From: Vandiemenella viatica
Lineage: Eukaryota; Arthropoda; Insecta; Orthoptera; Morabidae
NCBI GenBank assembly: GCA_031002005.1
Contig: CM061921.1
Coordinates: 179,250,935 to 179,314,934, forward strand
Reading direction: 5' to 3'
DNA length: 64,000 bases
Part shown: one piece after another, positions 1-12,080 of the stretch
How positions within the stretch are numbered: the stretch's first letter is position 1
Layout of the letters: each line of letters begins with the position of its first letter
The notes under the pieces: model-generated
Seen by the model: only the letters and a program-made list of their open reading frames with translations
The model's database searches: none
Told to the model about the DNA's origin: nothing
Program-made: the position numbers and the translations under genes

Positions 1-788
1 TAAAAACTGTGGGTTTGTATAAAAATTAAACGATTTAATGGGAAGTGGGGTTGGGTTTTTTATTTTTTGGTCCGAAACTTTCTTCGTGAAAAAATTCATA
101 TAAGCGCCAACTTTCATGGTAATAGGTCAAATGGTGGCGACTGTAGCTTTTTATTTTAAAAAAATTGACAACAATTAAGGGGTTGATAGGAGGTGGAGGA
201 GTTGAGCTTTGGCAAACCAAATGTTGACAAGATTTTCTGTTTGTTTGAAAGTATACATTGGCAAAGTTCAATCAAAATCAGGTATGAAATATAGGTTTCT
301 ATAAAATTAAGGGGTGTAAAGGGGGAGATGGGGTGGCTTTTTTATTTTTTGGTCAGAAACCTTCTCCATGAAATTTTACATGTATATGACAACTTTAATG
401 GAGATCAGTTAAATGATCTCGACTATAGTTTTGTATAAAAAACATTGGCAAATGTTAAGTGGTGGATAGGGGGAGAGAGGTTCACGATTTTCAAACCAAA
501 AGTTGATAGTATTTTTCTGTTTATTTTTTTACAATACATTTCCAATGTTCCATCAAAATCGGATAAAAAGTGTGGGTTTGTATAAAAGTTAAGGGGTGTA
601 ATGGGGTAGAAGGGGTGGTTCCTAAATGAAATTCATATGGGAACACTTTGGAGGTATACTCTATCCACTAAAAAAATTTCATTTAAATCGGTTCAAAATT
701 GGCGAAGATATCGCTGTACATAGATCAAAAAAAAAAAAAAAAAATTCAGACGAATTGAGAACCTCCTCCTTTTTTGAAGTCGGTTAAA
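1..788 (+). repeat. 3' part of an unclassified repeat with ~280-bp internal tandem units
   Basis: The stretch is built from degenerate tandem units sharing phrases such as 'taaggggtgtaaaggggga', 'ttttctgtttgttt' and 'gttccatcaaaatcggat'. It finishes with an A-run and then 'gaacctcctcc...gaagtcggttaaaaata'. The same units and the same final sequence recur at about 38500-40686, where the boundary is fixed by interrupted hAT coding. The terminal phrase resembles ends I remember from other insect repeats, but I cannot name the superfamily with confidence. Confidence 0.7.
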
Positions 789-2580
789 AATACTTGCGGC
801 TATATTTGGATAGGCATCCTGGCAGAATCTGCTACTAATAATTATACATCAAAATTGCATTTCAATCAAATAATAGATGCGTGTAAAAATCATGCAGTCG
901 GATCTTTGACTATTAGATGGTGAAACGACTCCTTGAGATGAGCAGAAGACATGCGCATCCACGATACGTCATCTGTTCTTCACTCAATGGGCGGCTGCAA
1001 AACGTGTCAGTTCTCCATGTTGGGAACGGCCAAATGAAATCTCTACATCCTCAGCGGTGGACCAAGTTGGAAATAATAGCTCTCCATAGCAACTAGGTAG
1101 GTGGAAAGACGGTGCATAAATTTACAAACCACCCGACCAATGTGCTGCGGCATACTATTAGGTGAAATTTCTACTCTGGCAAGGATCGTATATTCAGTGA
1201 TGCATCGCATCGTTCACATGTTAAAGGAGTTTTGCTCCTAGCTTCAGTAGTTAAAGAAGAAGTATCATACTCGTTCGTGAGTGAATGATTGGTTGTATCG
1301 GCACTGAAGCTTTCGACGAATGCTGGTGGAAGCTTTATTTTCGAAAGACCTAACCAACAGCTTTGCTTTTTCGGTCAGGTCTGCAGAACAATTTATTTTT
1401 TTGGTAATATAGCCACGCTCAAACTATAGAAGACATTTGAGTTGCAGTGTTTACGATTGCTGATGACCTCCAAACTGTAGTCAAATTTAGTCCAAGAGTA
1501 GAAATTTAATCTAGCTCCAAAACTGATGTTGCAAATTTAGTCCAAGAGTAGAAATTTAATCTAGCTCCAAAACTGATGTTGCATTTCAAAAACGAAAAGA
1601 AGTCAGCAAATTGACGCGTCCATCCGGAAAACCAAGAAGACATTGACAACGACGACCACGGAGTCTACGTAATCAGCATGAAATCCTTGAAGGAGAGCAT
1701 CATGGAGTCGTAACCATTAAAATGAATTTCTCTAGCTTCGTTAGAAACCCAGAGTCCAAGTATCTTAGTGTGTTTGAAGCTGGTGACTTCAAGATTCTTG
1801 CTCATGTAGAAGAGCTATGCGCTCATGCACAACTTCGTAATCATAGGTTACAGACTGTTCCAGCATACACACGCTGATACCAGCAAATAGCTTTCAGTTC
1901 ATTTGAGGTGGAAAAGTATCAATTGCGACCTGCATAATTTACTGATGCATAATGAAATTTTTGCAATAACTACTTCCGATAAAGCGTTATTGTTTTGTTT
2001 CGCATATTCTAAAATATTTTTATTAGTTTTTGAAGAAGAAGCAGAAAATCTGTAAAGAAAAAGGAAAAAAGTTATTTTATCCAAAATATATGTATATTTT
2101 TCACGTGGAAAAATAACTCAATGGCTTTCTTCTATTTTTCTCTTTCTTGGATCTCCTCCTTTCCAAAATTTAGGTTATATCTAAATATTTTAAACAAAAT
2201 TGTGCGCAGCATTTGTTTCTACCATCCCTTAAAACCGCCACTAATTCGGAAGATTTTATAGTAATTGATAACAAACTGTCCTTTCGTGAGGCGCGCACTT
2301 AGACAGAGATTCCGTAATTTACGGTATGACCTCTGTATTTTAGGGAACTGTGTTACTAATCTGGATGAAAGTTATCCTATATGTTATCTGCTGACATAAG
2401 CTATCATTATGTGAAGTTTCCTTAAAACCTGTTCATTAATTTTTGCGAAATGCGCGAACAGACCGACAGAAATTTCAAAATTTAAGGGTTCGGGACTCTG
2501 TATTATGAGAAACTTTGTAACTTATCCGGATAAAAAAGTTCCTATATCATGCTGTATGACATAAGCTATCCCTATATGTA
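789..2580. other. Unassigned AT-rich DNA with two local duplications
   Basis: No gene or recognisable element was found. There is an exact 50-bp tandem duplication at 1482-1531 and 1532-1581. Two imperfect ~190-bp direct repeats at about 2310-2580 share 'tgacataagctatc' and 'ctctgtatt'; they look like part of an older repeat and abut the mariner insertion. Confidence 0.5.
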
Positions 2581-3891
2581 CAAGGGGGGACCCAAAAGTA
2601 ACGGGAATTGGGCTGCGGTGGGGAGGGAAAGTGGGGGAACCCATTGTTCGATCTGGTGGCTGTTACTCTCATCTCACCTGAGTCAGTGTGCGAAGTTGTG
2701 TCGCTGTGAGTGCATCAGTTCGCCCGTGATAGTTTTTTTACTAAAACAACTTTTTCCATTTCGGCGAAAACGTGATGGCAGATTGTCGAGAGCAGCGCGA
2801 GGCTGTGAAATATTGTTTCCTGTTGCGGAAATCGGCCGCGGAAACTATTGCAATGCTGAAGACTGCTTACGGGGATGCTGCCCTAAGTAAAACCAGAGTC
2901 TATGAGTGGTTTTCACGTTTTAAAAATGGAGAAATGTCAATTGATGACCAACCCCATTGAGGACGCCCCTCAACGACAAGAAGAGACGAAAACGTAGACA
3001 AAATCAATGCCCTCGTTCGTGCAGACCGTCACCGAACCACTGATCAACTCTGTGAGATGCCTGGAATATCATGGAGCTCAATTCAGAGGATTTTATCCGA
3101 AGATTTCCACATGAGAACGGTTGCAGCTAAATTTTTCCCTCGCCTTCTCACAGACGAGCAAGGGGAGCGTCGACTTCATGCATGTTTTGAGCTTCAAAAT
3201 CAGCTCAAAGAATTTTTTCTAAAGTGATTACTGATTACGAATCGTGGTGCTATGGATACGACCTCGAAACAAAGCAGCAATCAAGCCAGTGGAAGACATG
3301 TGCTCTTCTCATCCCAAAAAAAACTCGCCAAGTGAAGCCAAACATCAAGACAATGATCATTTGTTTCTTCGATTGCAGAGGTGTTATGCACGCGGAGTTC
3401 GTTCCCCCGGGTCAAACTGTCAACCAGGAGTTCTACTTGGAGATTTTTAAAAGATTGAGGGAGAGTATCTGGAAGAGAAGGTCAGATTTGGCGCACAGGC
3501 AACTGGTTCTTCCATCATGACAACGCGCCGGCCCACATCGCCCTCTCCGTAAAGCAGTTTTTGACCAAAAACGGCATGACACAGATTGTCCACCCCACTT
3601 ACTCACTGGATCTAGCCCCCTGTTGTTTATTTTTGTTCCCCAGACTCAAAAGTCTTATGAAAGGAAAGTGTTTTGCCACTGTGGAGTAGGAAAAACAAAA
3701 ATCGCCGGAAGCCATAAATAACATCCCGATAAGTGAATTTAAAAACTGTTTTGAACAATGGAAGGATTGTTTCAAGTTTTGCATTGTGGTCAGTGGAGAA
3801 TACTTTGAAGGTGATAAAAATTTGGTGTAAAAATATTAAGAAATAAAGACGTTATGACGAATTTCCCGTTTTTTTTTTGGGTCCCCCCTCG
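2581..3891 (+). mobile_element. mariner element, inactive
   Basis: The element is 1,311 bp, the usual mariner length, flanked by TA. Its inverted ends read C(A/G)AGGGGGGACCCAAAA on both sides. The coding region starts at ATG 2772 with a paired-like helix-turn-helix (REQREAVKYCFLLRKSA). After that come recognisable mariner blocks: YGYDLETKQQSSQW, then HHDNAPAH and SLDLAP in shifted frames. It carries an in-frame stop after QPH (about 2960) and frame changes near 3220 and 3480-3500. Mariner catalysis needs a D,D34D triad. Here the usual GDESW block reads DYESW and the usual SLDLAP-x-D block reads SLDLAPCC, so the first and third aspartates appear lost. It sits directly beside the left arm of the large inverted-repeat element. 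Confidence 0.9.
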
Positions 3892-3927
3892 TAGTTTGGC
3901 TACTACCCTTCCTTTAGTTTTTGCCCC

Positions 3928-6490
3928 CTCAGTAAGAAACTCGCAGACGCTTAGAGGCAAAGTTCGGAGTTCTACAGTTAAAATATGTAAACGCCAATAT
4001 CACCATTTTAGTAATAATAATTATTGAAATAACCAAATCTATTGATTATAGAGGAATTATAAAACTTTTTCGTAATTTTGATAACCATTGTGTATTTTTA
4101 TCCCTCGAATTAACAATTGGCAATTCGCTAGCAAACGCAATTATATGAAGAATACCGAAAAGAATCCCTAAATTACGCACGGAAAACCAATAATAGAGCT
4201 TCAATGGAATAGTTACATTTTCTAGTGCTGCATCGTTATAGAAGTGTGTATGACAAATACACGCAAAGGTTGAGGGTAAGTAGAAAGATCATTTACAAAA
4301 GAACTCCAATGGTAAACTAATTCACGAAATACAAATAAGCTATTAAATGGATCGGAATATTAACACCTTAATTTGGTTTTCACCATAACGTATTTGGAAA
4401 GTAAGCTTAACTTGATCGCAACAGTTTTAGTAGTAATAATAATAATTAATAACAGTAAATAAATATACAAATCCGTCTGCATTGTGAATTAGCGGTTCCA
4501 CATTTTAAATCTGGAGGATAGAAGCAGGAAAACTTTAATAACACTCTTTGTTTCTAACTAACACTGATACTTCTATAAAATTTTCTGTCAAACATTACTT
4601 CCTGCCTTCCAAGCCCGATGGGTTATAGGTAAAACTGTTGCCTGGCATTCGGGAGGACGCGAATTCAAACCCCGTCGGGCATCCTATTTCAGTATTCCAT
4701 AGTTGCCGTAAATCTCTCCAGCTGAACTCAGGAAAAGTTCCTTCGAAAAGCCGTGGCTGAAATTCTTACCCGATCCCAGTTTCCAATACTATCAGGGTTC
4801 ACATCATCACATTGGTGTCGAAGAAATGAAGTAGAAAAAGAAAAACGCAGTGCATATGTGGTAACACTCTAATCCGGTTTTCGGGAGGTCGTGGGTTCGA
4901 ATCCCCATCAGGCCATCCAGGCAAGCGTTTTAGATGGTTTCACCAAATCACTTCAGGCGAATGCCGGGATGGTTCCTTCAATAGGCCATCACCGAATTCC
5001 TAATTTCTCAAATAAAAATAATTACATCTCTGTGGTGTGTTTTGGACCTTTTCCTTGTTGGATTTAATTTATTCAACGGCCGAACATGGTAGCAAAGGGG
5101 CTAGATTGCTATTTCCACATGTGTAAAGTCTCTACTTCGGTGTTGTTTTATGGCTGGTCGACGTCGAAATTATTGTAGCGGAAAAAGAACTGGCGGCATG
5201 TTTCGGGAAGGAATTCAGCCATGACCATTTCACGGAGTCATTCCGGCACTCACGTAGTGATTTCGGTTAATCATGAAATATCGTAAACGGATGGATGCAC
5301 GAAGGTTTGAACCCCTGTCCTTCCGAATGGGATGGCTTGAGCGTTACCGGGACGCTCGGTCACTGGTTGCGATTCCAGTCAGTGGCATGGGTGTTAAAGT
5401 AGGTGTTGTAGTATGTCTTGTGTCGTCTTTCAATTGTATGAGCAAAAAGCACTTGGAAATATATCAGTACACAGGATAATCACACAAAACGGCTTAATTG
5501 GATGAATGGCTGTCGGGAGGAAAGCCATTAAGAATTTAAAGATAATTTTATTGAACCAATATTGGTCGTCTTCAAAAATATTTCACGGGTCCATCTCATC
5601 TCACAAAAAAATATTCTTTGTTTGGTGCCAACTAGTAACATGGCCGAGTTGTAAAATGTGTGTAAGGATAAAAAAATTGCAAAGTAGGCGGACTGTAGGG
5701 AAGCTTTTTAGTACACAGGGAAGGGTAATTAATTTCAGATGAGTGTAAAGGATTTTTATCTCTTTAGAACCATGCGTGGCCATTACGTAAGAAGAAATTC
5801 TTCGTGCGGGCTCAAGGAAATTATGGTTCAGACGCAAGAAGGAAGTAACTGATCTGACAAACGTTTCGAGGAAGTGAAGAACACTTGTTCAGTAGAGTTA
5901 GCTCTAATAAGGTTTGTGAATATGACCATCCGTACTCGAAATATGCCCCTTTTCAAATTACGAGCACCTACAAATACAGTGACAGCCATTTTCCGAAAAT
6001 AACAGAAACAACTTCATATAACATATTATTAAAATTACTTGATCATAGTTAGAGGACCGATGAAAATGTTGAAAAATAACATTGAACTAATATGTATTAG
6101 TCATTAAAAATTTCTGAAAATTATTTCTCGTGGATTTTGTCTTTAGAATACTCTCACTGCATCTTGTAATGTTCCACTTGCACTATTTGATTATAAAATG
6201 AATTAATCAATGTTCCGTAACTATGGCGCTTTTGCCGTTTTTTTTCTTTAAAAAAAAACTTGAAATGCACGTTATTGAAAATTGACCTGCCTTGATTTGT
6301 TGATCTAATTACTTTTTTACCTTCGGTGCCTTTAACCATTTTGCCTCCTCCAATTTATATTTTTCTGACTATTGTGTCAGGCTTTGCTAAGGTAATGTGG
6401 CACACTATTGTGAAGTCAACACAAGAGGAACACTACACTCTTCAAAAACAACCAAATGGGAGAACGGACTGGAATCGGTGATCTTTACAA
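3928..6490 (+). repeat. Left inverted arm of the large TIR element
   Basis: This arm pairs with 7419-10294. It begins 'agtaagaaactcgcagacgc', already ~200 bp inside the arm as judged from the other copies. Relative to those copies it also lacks ~30 bp near 5872, between two copies of 'gaggaagtg', which looks like a deletion between short direct repeats. Confidence 0.8.
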
Positions 6491-7418
6491 ATATATTGAG
6501 AAAACATGGAAAAACGAAATCTGATAGCCGACGGGAATTTAAACCGGCGCAATAATTCTTCTCACTTTGGGAGCCACCATGGCATTTTCTATAAGAAAGA
6601 ATGGTCTTGGAAAAAGACCGCTGTCCGTCTTACAGTTAGTGACGTATGCAGTGGAGCTTTTAAAATTCTTATGCCTGCATTTTGAAGGAAAAGGATGACT
6701 GCTTTTAAAACTGGAATAAGCTGGATTTGTAAAAGTAAAATGATGTTTTCTTCGAAAAACTAATCTGAAATCTATAGTTGATCAAATATTTGTGTGTCTG
6801 CTACGAGGCTGCAAGATTAGATACAATAAAAAAGATTCATGGCGGAGTCAGTCTGTAATTATTGTTCCTATATATCTACATGTCACGTTCAATTTAAAAA
6901 AAAAACTGAGCGTTATGGACGAGCGATAATGTTCTGGCCTCGCATTCGGGAGGATTTAGGTTCAAATGCCCTTCCGGCCATCCAGATTCGAATTTTCTAC
7001 GGTTTTTACAAATCACTCCAAGCGAAAGTCGGGATAGTTTAATCAAAAAACCCATTCGTATCTCCCAGTCATTTCCCGTCTCCAATGACCTCGAAGTCAA
7101 GCTGGAAACAAATTTAAAAAAGTTCAGAAGCCCTTGTTCCTCGTGTATAAACGGTTCTATTCCCGTATAATTCTTTCGTCTGTTAACTGTGTGAGACAAC
7201 AGCCTTAGATAGCGATATAAGCAAGCTAGTTGAACGAGGATGAGGAAAATCGCATGCCTGAAATGTCTGATAATTTCCTTGTTCTGTGGGCCTACGGAAT
7301 TATCTCCCGTGTTGGCAAACCACGACCGCAGACACATTCACAAAATCCTTCGATTGAGTCCCGACCAAGATACTTAAGCTGGCAGTAGCAGTATCGGGGC
7401 TAGAACACTGTCATCGCA
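6491..7418. other. Centre of the large TIR element, with SINE-like segment
   Basis: This single-copy centre separates the two arms. At about 6905-7090 it holds a tRNA-SINE-like segment (ttctggcctcgcattcggga, then a degraded B box). The stretch at about 7060-7418 reappears in reverse orientation at 57489-57900, identifying the partial copy there as the same element turned round. No intact ORF was recognised. Confidence 0.65.
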
Positions 7419-10294
7419 TTGTAAAGATCACCAATTCCAGTCCGTTCTCCCATATGGTTGCTTTTGATGAGTGTAGTGTTCGTCTTGTGTTGAATTCACA
7501 ACAGTGTGCCATATTACCTCAGCAAAGGCTGACACATTAGTCAGAAAACTATAAACTGGAGCAGGCTAAATGGTTAAAGGCACTAAAGGTCGGAAAATAT
7601 TTAGATCAACAAACGAAGGTAGGTTAATTTACATTAACGTACACTTCTAGTATTATTTATATATAAAAAATGCGCATTAATTACGGAATAGTGATTAATT
7701 TATTTTGTAATCGAATAGTGCAAGTAGAACATTGCAATATTCAGTGAGAGTATGATTAAGTCAAAATCCTTGAGAAATAATTTTCAGCAATTTTTAATGA
7801 CTAATACATATTAGTTCAATGTTGTTTTTCAACATTTTCATCGGTCCTCTAACTATGATCAAGTAATTTTAATAATATGTTATATGAAGTTGTTTCTGTT
7901 ATTTTCGGAAAACGGCTGTCACTGTATTTGTAGGTGCTCGTAATTTGAAAAGGGGCATATTTCGAGTACGGATGGTCATATTCACAAACCTTATTAGAGC
8001 TAACTCTACTGAACAAGTGTTCTTCACTTCCTCAGAGCCACTGGTAAATAAATACTTCCTCGAAACGTTTGTCAGATCAGTTACTTCCTTCTTGTGTCTG
8101 AACCGTAATTTCCTTGAGCCCGCACGAAGAATTTCTTCTTACGTAATGGCCACGCATGGTTCTAAAGAGATAAAATCCTTTACACTCATCTGAAATTAAT
8201 TACCCTTCCCTGTGTACTAAAAAGCTTCCCTACAGTCCGCCTACTTTGCAATTTTTTTATCCTTACACACATTTTACAACTTGGCCATGTTACTAGTTGG
8301 CACCAAACAAAGAATATTTTTTTGTGAGATGAGATGGACCCGTGAAATATTTTTGAAGACGACCAATATCCTTTTGGTTCAATATAATTATCTTTAAATT
8401 CTTAATGGCTTTCCTCCCGACAGCCATTCATCCAATTAAGCCGTTTTGTGTGATTATCCTGTGTACTGATATATTTCCAAGTGCTTTTTGCTCATACAAT
8501 TGAAAGACGACACAAGACATACTACAACACCTACTTTAACACCCATGCCACTGACCGGAATCGCACCAGTGACCGAGCGTCCCGGTAACGCTCAAGCCAT
8601 CCCATTCGGAAGGACAGGGGTTCAAACCTTCGTGCATCCGTCCGTATTACGCTATTGCGTGATTAACCGAAATCACTCGGTGTGTGCCGGGATGACTCCG
8701 TGAAATGATCATGACTGAATTCCTTCCCCAAACATGCCCCAGTCCTTTTTGATCTACAGTGATTTCGACGTCGACCAGCCCTAAAACAACACCGGAGTAG
8801 AGACTTTACAAATGTGGAAATAGCACTCTAATCCCTTCGCTGCAATGTTCGGCCATTGAATAAGATAAATCCAACAAGGAAAGATCCAAAACACACCACT
8901 GAGATGTAATTATTTTTATTTGAGAAATTACTTTTTGCTTCTAGCTTTACATCTTATCGAGGTCATTAGAGGCAGGAAAGGACTGGGGGCAAGTAATGGG
9001 GAGGAATTCGGCGATGGTCTTTTGAAGGAACCATCCCGGCATTCGCCTGGAGTGATTTGGGGAAACCATTTAAAACGCTTACTTTGATGGTCAGATGGGG
9101 ATTCGAACCAACGACCTCCCGAAAACCGGATTAGATTGTTAGCACATACGCAACGCGTTGTTTTTTTTGTTTTTTCTTGTTTTTTATTTTTTATTTTTTT
9201 TTTCGACCTCTTCATATCTTCGATGCCAATGTGATGTGAACCCCGATATCCTGATAGTATAGAAACTGGGATCGGGAAATTTCAGCCACGGGTCTTTGAA
9301 CTAACTTTTCTTGAATTCAGCTTGACAGACTTACGGAAACCGTGGAATACTGAAATTGGATGCCCGATGGGGTTTTAATTAGCGTCCTCCCGAATGCCAG
9401 GCAACAGTTTTACCTATAACCCATCGGGCTTGGAAGGTAGGAAGTCATGCTTGACCGAAAATTTTATAGAAGTAACAGAGTTAGTTAGAAACAAAGAGAG
9501 TTATTAAAGTTTTCCTGCTTCTATTTTCCAGATTTAAAATGTGGAACCGCTAATTCACAATGCAGACGGATTTGTATATTTATTTACTGTTATTGATTAT
9601 TATTATTACTAATAAAACCTTTGCTACTGCAATCTAGTTAAGCTTACCTTCTAAAAATGTTGTGGTGAAAACAAAATTAAGGTGTTAATATTCCGTACTA
9701 TTTAATTTCCTAGAAATAGTTTATTTGTATTTCGTGACTTAGTTTACCATTAGAGTTCTTTCATAATTTATCTTTCTACTTACCCTCAACCTTTGCGTGT
9801 ATTTGTCACACACAGATCTATAATGCTGCAGCGCTAGAAAGTGTAACTAATTCCATTCAAGCTCTATTATTGGTTTTCCACGCGTAATTTAGCAATTCTT
9901 TTCGGTATTCTTCATATAATTGCGTTTGCTAGCGAATTGTCAACTGTTTGTTCGAGGAAAAAAAAATACACAATGGTTATCAAAATTACGAAAAAAGTTT
10001 TATCATTCCTCTATAATCAATCTATTTGGTTTTTTCAATAATTATTATTACTAAAATGGTGATATTCGTGGTTATTTTAATTTTAGAACTCCGAACTTTG
10101 CCTCTAAGCGTCTGCGTGTTTCTTGCTGGGCGGGCTCATTTTTTATAGTCTTGGGTAAATTTCTGGGTATGAGAGGTCTATTTTGTCATGAATTTAGTGT
10201 ACCACCTACCAGTTATGCTGTCCCATGCGGTGTTCGTGTCTAGAACGAAGCATAATCGAAGGGCGAGTGGTCTCGCGAATTGTGTCCCCGACTG
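7419..10294 (-). repeat. Right inverted arm of the large TIR element
   Basis: This 2,876-bp arm is the most complete copy and includes the outer ~200 bp ending GTCCCCGACTG|TA. Within it, SINE-derived segments are recognisable at about 8590-8710, 8935-9130 and 9300-9440 (minus-strand 'ggaatgccgggatggttcct'-type phrases). Confidence 0.8.
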
Positions 10295-10499
10295 TACATG
10301 GTTCTAATTGAAAACTAAGTGTTTCATTTGCGTGACTAAATAATGATAGGCCTACTGTAAATGCTAAGTGCGCGCCTAAACTTAGATGCCATCAGGGCTT
10401 GAATGTGTTTTTTTTTTTTTTTTCTGGCGACACCTACCTTCCAGGATGATAATGGATTATAGACCCTTGTGCGCTTATGTCATCTGTGCGCATTTAGAC

Positions 10500-11400
10500 G
10501 GAAGCCGTCTGTGATACTGATGCCGAAATATTTTGAATTCAGCAACCTAATGGAAAGTTGCTCACCCCGGTTTGTGATGTTTATATGATAAAATATGATT
10601 TCAGTAACAGTGGCATGTTACCTATTGGAACGGTGGGCACCCGATGTCTGTGATACTGAAGCCGTAAAATTTGATTTCAGCAACAGTGGCACGTTTCCTA
10701 ATAGAAAATTTCCCACTTGATGTTGGTGCGGTAAAATTTGATTTCGGCAATAGGGGCATCTTACCTGCTGAAACGCTACCCGCCCCGGCGTTTGTGATAT
10801 TAACGCTGTAAAATTTGCTTTCAGTGACAGTGGCATGTTAGGGGGCATCCACAAATTACGTGAGGTGTTTTTCCGGATTTCTGGACCCCCCCTCCCCCCT
10901 GGTAAGATTTCGTGAGATCTGGCCGGACCCCCCCCCCCTTCTGGTGAGGTCTGGTCCGTGAGAACCCCCCCCTAGAAATCGCCCTGGAAACTTTTATAGA
11001 CCATTTTTTCTTTTTTTTATTTAGGTCACACCCTAACCGAAATACCCTCCTAAAATCGACTTTGCCGCAAATTGTAGACCTTTTTTTTTTGCTCTATTGT
11101 CCCCAAATTTTTCGCAAAATCTCACGTGAGATTTCCGTAGACCCCCCCTCCCCCTTGGTGAGATCTGGTGAGATTTCGCCGGACCCCCCCCTCCCCTATT
11201 TCACCTCACGTAATTTATGGATGCCCCATTACCTGCTGGAACGCTGACAGCCCGGTGTCTGTGATCTTGACGCGGGTAATGAATTCTCGTTACAGTGAGT
11301 GTTAAGGTATTTTCTTTATCCTGCCTAACGTGGTGATAGACCGAAGGGCCAGTGTGTCTGTGTTTTTTTGTTTTTTTAATTGATGCCAACAGTCAGTGAA
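10500..11400 (-). repeat. Older units of the serpin-exon-derived tandem array
   Basis: Degenerate units at about 10520-10840 and 11229-11300 carry 'gcggtaaaatttgatttcag' and 'ggcatgttacctgctgg' phrases. They match the region around the end of serpin exon 3 (gcggtagaatttgg ... catgttacctgctgg). They retain the piece corresponding to the exon's KFYR codons, which the younger 61/62-bp units have lost. The array is interrupted by the MITE at 10841-11228. Confidence 0.65.
10841..11228. mobile_element. Harbinger-like MITE, TTA target duplication
   Basis: The 388-bp element has inverted ends GGGGCATCCA(C/T)AAATTACGTG and is flanked by TTA. The host repeat unit reads catgttacctgctgg when uninterrupted; here TTA is present on both sides, so the insertion site can be read directly. 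A three-base TTA/TAA target fits PIF/Harbinger-type elements (family knowledge). The inside is C-rich on this strand, with runs such as 'gaccccccc'. There is no coding capacity. Confidence 0.7.
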
Positions 11401-12080
11401 TTACCTGATCGAACTGTCATTTGGGACAAGAAATTAATTGTCTCCCATAAATGGCTCAAAGTTCGTGTGCAATGAGAACGAATGACGACGGTTGTTAACA
11501 ATATTATAAAATGTTTTAATTAGTTTCGATGATTAGAGGCTATGAGAAAACGACTGCTTAGCGCACATCTCTATTATAGGCAACGCATTCGCAACAGCGG
11601 AGCAACCTGAGTTTTCTTCGGTTATGACGGACTGATGAAAAGACATTTTGGTGGAGCATAACATCCAGTGAACTGCAGCTCTCTGTGCAGTGCAGAGCCG
11701 CCCGCAGTTAGCAGGCGGTCGCTTACTGACCTCGCCTGTGCAACACTTCCACAACGCAAGAGTAAAAATTCTTTTGCAAAGACATTCGTCTGAATTTAAC
11801 TTCTTGAGAATCGTAACTTAGCTCTAATCTGAACCTGTACGATCAATAAATTGTTTTGTAATTTTGTTGAAGGGAAAATTTGTTCATGTTAGTGTCCAAT
11901 AAATATTTCCATTTCATGATTAAAAGATTCCATTAACCCATTTTAGTGGCTCTATATAGTCACGAAATATATAATTTGACTTATTAAATTATTATGAATC
12001 ATTACAATCTTTAAATGTATATTTAATTTTGATGATCAATTGTGGGATCAAAAAGTTGCTTCACTCACGCAGTATATTTT
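11400..12080. other. Unassigned sequence between the two parts of the tandem array
   Basis: No gene, terminal repeat or known element was recognised. Tandem units occur on both sides, so it may be an insertion into the array or older intron sequence. Confidence 0.4.

Larger units (their letters stand above)
3928..10294. mobile_element. Large DNA element with 2.6-2.9 kb terminal inverted repeats
   Basis: The sequence at 3928-6490 returns as its reverse complement at 7419-10294, so two long arms flank a ~930-bp centre. The right arm ends ...TGTCCCCGACTG followed by TA, and the reversed copy at 54386 begins CAGTCGGGGACA after TA. This suggests a TA-inserting (Tc1/mariner/pogo-type) family, but no transposase is visible. 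The left arm lacks the outer ~200 bp seen in the other two arms. The arms and centre contain several tRNA-SINE-like segments. The short ORFs here are shadows of repeat sequence. The element could be called a foldback or a non-autonomous TIR element. Confidence 0.8.

Noticed and set aside
5273..5479. ORFs at 5273-5479, 8488-8703 and 55892-56180 as conserved genes
   Set aside because: They recur only because they lie in the inverted arms of the same element and read SINE-derived sequence.
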